Positions 58,141 through 64,000 of a stretch of 64,000 nucleotides of DNA are shown here, one piece after another. The notes beneath the pieces are model-generated. The model made no database searches and was not told the DNA's origin. It saw only the letters and a program-made list of their open reading frames with translations. How positions within the stretch are numbered: position 1 is the stretch's first letter; each line of letters starts with the position of its first letter. The translations under genes and the position numbers were made by a program. The DNA lies in assembly GCA_019843655.1 (NCBI GenBank), contig JACDQD010000103.1:10043501-10107500 (forward strand), written 5' to 3'. The stretch comes from Lethocerus indicus. Taxonomy: Eukaryota > Arthropoda > Insecta > Hemiptera > Belostomatidae.

Positions 58141-58775
58141 AGCAGATTGTAAACGAAAAGTCTTTTTCCATGTGTTAATTATCGGACATCACCCGTTGAA
58201 AATTCTTAGGCGGGAAGAATGCCTGTTCACTAGGCATTTCGTGTAACGTCAATGAAGATTTTATTTCAACTTTTTCCCTTTCGCGAATCAATTCGTTAGA
58301 GCTTGATTTGTACTTTTAATTGTACAATTGCACGCAGAATCATTGGGCGGGCGGGCCGTTTAAATGGTTGCCAAATTCTCGTCGCCAGCAGTGCAGATGT
58401 GTCTCGTGCGGTCTTCTGTCGTTACTTATATCGCAGTGTCGGGGGATAATTCCTGGTGTAGTTTGTGACAATTAACTCTAACTAAGAGTGGGTCAGAGGT
58501 CATTCATTTATCTCGAGCGTGACTCCATCCCGCTTCTCCGCTCACAGCCGCAGCGCCTCCTCCAATGTCCGGTCTTACCATTATGTTTACACAGGCCCTA
58601 GTTTTGTTGTAAGCGGCTGTTAAGGTGAGTGGAGACAGAAAATCGGGCGAAATATAATCGGAAATATCTGCTTTTTCAACTTCCTCTGATGTCTGTAAGG
58701 TTTCTGAAGTCGTAGAATAATTCTTATATAAGAGGACTGAGAAAAACGTGCAGTACTATTATAGATTATTGTGGT

Positions 58776-58807
58776 TAATTTGTTGGCTGTTCTTTCTGTA
58801 GGTATAA
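58776..58807 (+). other. Weak candidate recursive splice site
   Basis: A pyrimidine-rich tract, GCTGTTCTTTCTGTAG, ends at 58801 and is followed directly by GTATAA. The acceptor half is good and the regenerated donor is poor. A TTAAT branch-like sequence lies upstream. The strand and the 26-kb spacing fit the two better sites. No clear RS-exon donor follows. Confidence 0.25.
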
Positions 58808-58809
58808 TA

Positions 58810-61800
58810 AAAAAAAAACTTCGAATCAGTCATATACAGCATCTGTACGCAATGTCATAAGAGTGCACGTCATGCACGACCTAATTCTTTGTACTACCTA
58901 ATCAATCTTTTACATAATATATGTTTTGATATTCATTTACACTCGTATCCCCCTTCTCAGTGGGATATAATTAGCTAGGAAGTCATATGTATTCAAAATT
59001 AATTGAAAACGCTGTCATGAGAGTGGATAATTACAATTGTGCATGTTATTATAATCGTTTTCATTTACATAGGGCAAGTATAGTGTTTGCTTGTTGCCGA
59101 AAATAATATAATTTATTTTTCGATATGGCGTTCATCGCAAAGGTTCTTGCTGTAATTATTGAACGCCAACAAAAGAAACCGGAAGGAAGGCTTCTTGCCT
59201 TTCTTGATTATTGTTAAGAATTATTTGAATTTCTTATTGCCTTCAAAACAATTGTTTCACGGGCAGTACGGTTCTTGTTTTCTCTGTTGCTTCGGCAGTC
59301 ATAAAAACCATAATTGGGTTGTATCATCCGGCGTTTCGTCACAAACACCGCCGACCAGTGCTTGGTCCATAAAAGCCGAGAATATAAAGGGGTTAGTGTT
59401 GTTTGCTTCGAGACTTTTTGAGGCCGTCCAATTTGGGACCGGTCGCGCTTTAAGAGAGCCCGGGGAAAAGGAGTGGGTCTTCTGGCAGCGAGGATTGAGA
59501 GAAAGGGGAGACGAAAAAAAAAGAGGAATCGTTAAGTTTTTATATTCTTCATAAAGTATGGATGGCTGTGGGTGTTGTCGAGGGAGGGGGGACTATCTTC
59601 GCGCCAATTAAACGAGAGGACACGATTAATATCTGTGGTGACTCTTATGGCCGAGTTAATTCTCTGATATATGAGTTTTGACTCTCAGTTTTTGCCCTGT
59701 CCAGAACCCCGATGGACTTTATATCGTATTAACTTCCATTTAATTTCCCGTCAAACCGGCTGGAAGGGAGATTAAATTTTAATTTATATTTCCATCCATC
59801 TGTTTCTCTTTAATCGTTGTCATTAACCTAAGTCATGATTAAGGCAGACTTTATACTGTAGAGATTATCGTAAAATAGTTTTATAAAATTAAAATGTAAA
59901 GAATATTTCACCTCTTTCCTGTCTTAAGTAAATACTCCATTGAGTCATATTCATAAGTTTCGTAAGGAAACATTTCTTGGGATTTACAAAATGGTCAAAT
60001 AGTACGTTCCCTTAACCTTGTCAGGATAACATCCTTTTGTGTTATAAAATTCTGCGTTATATATTCTACTTTTGCTTTTCCAGTTCTTTTCGTATGCGTA
60101 TCTTGTCGCGGTCCCCGGTGCTTCATTCAGATTTAGTATTCCTAACGCTTGTTATGTACAAATGACAGGGGGCTCGATAGTCGACTTCGTAACAGTTGCT
60201 TCGACGCCTATCAGTAGTACAATCGTTGGCGCTTCGCCATCCTCAGTAAATAACTGCTTCGGCATGTATTCTCCGTTTAACGACGACTAATCCGAACGAC
60301 TGCAAACCAACTATATCAGTTTACAGTAATGCAATAACATGGCCTATTTGGACCTCTTTTTCATTAGCTAGATTCCATGTTTAGCTGCCATCGTCAGTGA
60401 ATCAAGGGTAGGATTACAGCGCTGGTTATTCTGAATTGTACACTTTATTCCGGTCATTTCGGCAACTGTTATTATTCTAACGGGTACTTTGGGAAAGGCG
60501 AAGTACAATCGATCACGAAACACACTGAGAATTGTTGCCTCAAATTTTTCGGGCATACTTCTCCCCGGTTGGAGACAAATTTAACCATAACTAAAGAATT
60601 GTTTTTCTGTTTTGTAAACGGATATTTCTGTTTTTTTGTTGTTAAAATAGTGTTTATTTCGTGAAGAATGCAAAGGAATAGGTATTTTTTATTTCAATAT
60701 ACCGAGGGTATTTCTACGTTAATTTTGGGACAGTAAATTTTTTTATTTGAGTTTCTTACATGGAAAAATATTTTATTTTACTTGCTCCCTAAGTATTTTT
60801 GATCAGTCTAACAAATTTGTGTATTGAATATGCCGAAAATACGTTTATGAACAGATACCGAGTGTTTAGAAAAAACTAACTGTGCCCATGATTAAGATTA
60901 AGATATCCGATATTTATCATTTGGGGATTGGTGAATTAGCCTATTTTAAATTATGTTATATTTTATTCCACCCCGTTCATTGTTAATGGGAGTGATTTAA
61001 TGCTTCAGATATAGTTATAATTGTTTATTACATTTGACGAAATCATGAATGATATAAAATATACATAATATTCAGTCCGCGCAGTGTCGTTTATTCGAAG
61101 CGACGTACGGTAATGATACGGCATTTATAACCGCAGAATTTATATGCAAATTATACGAAAACGTCTAAAGAAATACGCCGGAGGTTGTTTTCACGAAAGG
61201 TCAAAGGTTAGAAATATAACCAACACGCCCTCGGTACCGACTATAAATAAGCTTCATTATACTTTTTTGCAGCCGGGTCAAATTTAACAAAAAACACATT
61301 CTCGTGCCATAAAAGATGGTAATTAAATAATGACTGTATAATACATGCGCTGTCGTACTAATTTAGTGGTCTTATGAAAAATTATTTCAAGACAAAATTC
61401 ATTAATTATAATTGTTTATTGACTTTTTGCACGGGGCTCCGTTCTTGAATAGTATTGTCCAATTGAGAATCTAAACTTCGGAAGGCTAAGGAAATTAAAC
61501 CCGAGTATAATTGAAAGGCGGCTTAATTAAAAGGGATTATCGGAAGGATAATTGACAGAGTATAAGGACGAGCTAATCCTGCATTGATTATAAGGGACCC
61601 TATAACAAGAGCCGGCCGAAACTGTGTTAAGATCGTTCGTTCGTAAGGTTCGCCTCAGAGATCGATGAGATAAATCACGATTCTAATATTGCGTACGCTG
61701 TCAAGATATAACGTGCAATAATTGCGCATTCGGTGTTGGAGATGCAATTCAAAAGGCGGCGTATATTGCCCCAACGCAATTTAAATACCGGTCAACACGC

Positions 61801-62170
61801 CTGCCTTCCTTTCTACGTGTTCAAATTTTGGTGTTCCGCGTCTTCAGTTTTTGACTCGACCAATCTGAACTACGCGCACTCAGACAGTTCACGTATTAAA
61901 GGATTGAAACCGTTAAAATTTCATTACAAGCTAAAACCTTCATCACATTAATAAGCCTTAAAATAAAGCTCCTTGATTGGACCTAATAATTGCTGTGTTG
62001 GGACCAAAACCAACTTAGTTGTTGAAAGGAATTGTTCTGCGATTTTTCTCTTATCGTAATTTCGGGCAACCTTTTAAACATCGGCGGCTTACTTCGTAGC
62101 TCTCTTTCGAATTAAGTTAAGTCGCCAATTGGACAGTTTCAATTGTGCTGTTGGCTGTTCGCAAAGTTGA
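58810..62170. other. Mostly non-coding stretch with one possible terminal exon
   Basis: A strong acceptor, CTACTTTTGCTTTTCCAG, ends at 60083. From 60084 the frame reads FFSYAYLVAVPGASFRFSIP, then CYVQMTGGSIVDF and a Ser/Thr/Val-rich run, to TAA at 60288-60290. It is open for 69 codons and could be a 3'-terminal exon, but no polyadenylation signal follows closely and I know no matching family. The 131-codon frame at 59159-59554 shows no motif. The rest appears empty. Confidence 0.35.
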
Positions 62171-62173
62171 TTG

Positions 62174-62203
62174 TCTCCTCTGCTCTCTCTCCCTCTCTGT
62201 CTT

Positions 62204-62235
<32 letters not shown>

Positions 62236-62244
62236 TCTCTCTCT
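62174..62244. repeat. (CT)n tract
   Basis: A pyrimidine run of CT units with CCCTCTCTGT and TGT interruptions. The open frames over it on both strands, including a 107-codon minus frame, are products of the repeat. Confidence 0.9.
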
Positions 62245-62967
62245 GATGATTGGTCGTCAGAGCCCCGAGTTCGGCCCGCTTTCAATTTCTTTGATTGGAT
62301 CGCTGGGTCGTCTGACTGAAGCAAGTTTATCCCAAAACTCAAGTTTTCTTTGTCCGAGTTTTCGGTTATCCGATTTGGAAAGGTTTGAAGCAAAGGGTGT
62401 GAATTAGGGTGGAGGGGGGAAATCTGCAGTAATCGCGAGTTTAATTGATAAGCCGTTCTCATACTAATCCGTAGTCTAGGTAAAATTCATCTTATCACTA
62501 ATTTATATCACAATTTCAATGTTTAAAAAGGCTGGGATATCGATAAATACATAAAAACTCTTCGGTCTCATCTTATTATATACTGTTTCGGAGTATAAAT
62601 AATATATCTTTATAGGAAAAGTATTTTTAATGTTGATGCATTGCGGGATAATCCAGAGCGATGTAAGTGGACAGGCTAAAAAAACTGCTTATGTGGAGAA
62701 CGCTGCAGCGCCTAACTCGGAATGAAAGCGGAGACGACCGGTCTAGGAATTAACTCGGCAGGCCGGTCTACTGAATAGGACTTGAAAAGTGTTCCTAAAG
62801 AGAACTCGCCTCGTTGTCGAGTTCCACTTCTGAAGACAAGTTCTTTCTCAGAAGTGGCGGAGATAGCGCTCGCACTCTTGCACGCAGTCTTATCGTCGTC
62901 TGTGCAGAATTATTTCAAAATGACAATGTTGAATACCGAACTGCAGCCCGAAATAATGAAAGAGAAG

Positions 62968-63262
62968 CGGGAAAAATGGAAATAAATTATAAATAACAAA
63001 CTAAGAAAAAAAAGACAACCCACCTTTGGACAGCTCCACCCAATCTCACTAGGCATCAAGAATTTATCCTGAACAGATTGCTGAAAGAAGACAGACCCAA
63101 ATGCTGACAATACCAAATAGATATAGCAGTAGAACATGTATTAATCGTGAAATATATAAAACAGAAAAGAAAAAACTAAATTATAAAGCCTCAACAAAAT
63201 ACAACAAAACGGAATCAATAGACCAGTACGTAAAAGACACAAAAGTAACAGTGGATACATAA
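62968..63262 (+). mobile_element. I-like LINE relic, end of the RNase H region and zinc-knuckle tail
   Basis: Three frame segments line up in the order seen in I-clade ORF2 tails. First is W-K, a stop, then IINNKLRKKRQPTF (62977-63027), like the W-x-NNKLR-x-x-x-PT block that follows RNase H. Next, in another frame, is LTRHQEFILNRLLKEDRPKC (63045-63104), like the LRIGHT-type block ending in Cys. After an in-frame TGA comes AVEHVLI (63126-63146), like the VEHIL-x-EC block. A further frame change in the A-run near 63171-63176 leads to KYNKTESIDQYVKDTKVTVD and TAA at 63260-63262. The order and spacing make chance unlikely. The copy is decayed and 5'-truncated. Confidence 0.65.
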
Positions 63263-63264
63263 AG

Positions 63265-64000
63265 TAAAAAATAGGGAATAACAGATTACAAGTTATCTCC
63301 TTGCTCTATAAATAAAAAGGGAAACAAACAATAGTGATGTTTTGTACTTTAATTTTGTACTAGTACCGCTCTTACACCTAATAAGCGTTGTTTTTTCCAT
63401 TCAGTCTCGTTGTTCTGGAAATTATTGTTCGGAAATTAGGGCGTTTCACACTGGACAGGAAACTGCTTAGGGCCAGTTCATGTTCCGCCCCGTTTTTCTG
63501 GGCTTCCGTGAAGCCGGAACATTGGGAAAAGTAATAAACGGGCCGAAGGGAGACACACAGATCTCGACGAGTGTGGGAAGCCGGCTGTGGGAGGGCTGCC
63601 TCTAATGGCCGGGCGTTGTTATTATTGAAGATTTTCTACTCCTTGTAACGCTATCCTCGGCTAACGGTAACTGCCAAACGTACACGGACTCATTTTTCCG
63701 GAAGTAATTAACAATAACGATTTTGAATTGGCCAAAAACATGTGGGAATAATAAAAAAGAATGGCATGATCAGAATTCTGATTTGACGAGTGTGATTCTA
63801 TGATGAGGATTAGAATGGCTTAAGATGCTATTACAGTTTATTAATAAAACAGCATGTACATTAAAACATTTCATGAACATGAATGTGTTGAAAGTGAGGA
63901 ACAATCTATACATGGAATTATTGAATAAAAGTTGAATTTTTTCGAAAATGCTGGACAAATGTTTTGAGTGAAAAGAAGTGAGTATAAGTTGGAGATTAAT
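63265..64000. other. Non-coding stretch to the window end
   Basis: Short frames only. The first 60 bases after the LINE stop are A-rich and could be its 3' end. A GC-richer patch at 63480-63620 has no recognised content. Confidence 0.5.

Noticed and set aside
58605..58632. TTAAG|GTGAGTGG as a ratchet point
   Set aside because: Strong donor, but the acceptor lacks a pyrimidine tract and ends in AAG.
62139..62462. 107-codon minus frame rich in Arg/Glu
   Set aside because: It is the translation of the (CT)n tract.
1..64000. CRISPR arrays, operons, prophage or bacterial replication features
   Set aside because: No spaced direct repeats, no runs of adjacent long ORFs and no Shine-Dalgarno-led genes. 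The window is eukaryotic in character.

Overview
The window looks like AT-rich, gene-poor nuclear DNA from an animal, most probably an arthropod. Four signs support this. There are no operons, long intact ORFs or ribosome binding sites. Simple repeats are frequent: (AT)n, (GA)n, (CT)n and G-runs. CpG is not visibly depleted. The mobile-element relics are of types common in arthropods: Jockey-, R1- and I-like LINE tails, a piggyBac end and a tRNA-derived SINE-like piece. I could not identify the species or a host gene. A rough estimate at about 38% GC puts the longest chance ORF near 130 codons, so ORFs of about 150 codons in locally GC-richer stretches are not evidence of genes.

The most coherent reading is that the window lies inside one or more very long introns of a gene on the + strand. 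Two sites, near 11452 and 32445, have the form of recursive splice sites (ratchet points): a polypyrimidine tract ending in AG directly followed by GTGAGT or GTAAGG. Each has a second donor-like site 41 or 50 bases downstream, which would define a short recursive-splicing exon. A weaker site of the same form lies near 58802. Also on the + strand are candidate cassette or micro exons at 40154-40218 (65 nt), 52999-53090 (92 nt) and 54387-54404 (18 nt).

Layout. 1-11400: non-coding, with palindromes at 3359 and 5545 and a Jockey-like LINE tail at 5751-5895. 11400-15320: first ratchet point, a TGACGT cluster near 13400, and a truncated piggyBac element on the minus strand whose TTAA target and terminal repeat end at 15315. 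15320-32420: non-coding, with a hairpin plus CRE-like sites near 19700, an ETS-site cluster near 28160 and two or three short ORFs with good start contexts but unknown function. 32420-40220: second ratchet point, a 42-bp (AT) tract, two diverged copies of a ~270-bp sequence 2.1 kb apart, interlocking hairpins near 38850 and a candidate exon. 40220-54410: a short GC3-rich ORF, a second Jockey-like tail, a SINE-like element, a CpG-dense patch, a near-perfect 24-bp hairpin at 51857-51932, an R1-like LINE tail and the 18-nt microexon. 54410-64000: a 51-bp (AT) tract, the weak third ratchet site, a strong acceptor near 60083, a (CT) tract and an I-like LINE tail at 62968-63262.

All four LINE relics are 3' (C-terminal) ends on the + strand, as expected for 5'-truncated insertions. 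No gene function can be assigned from this window. Its interest lies in splicing architecture, structured elements and repeat relics.
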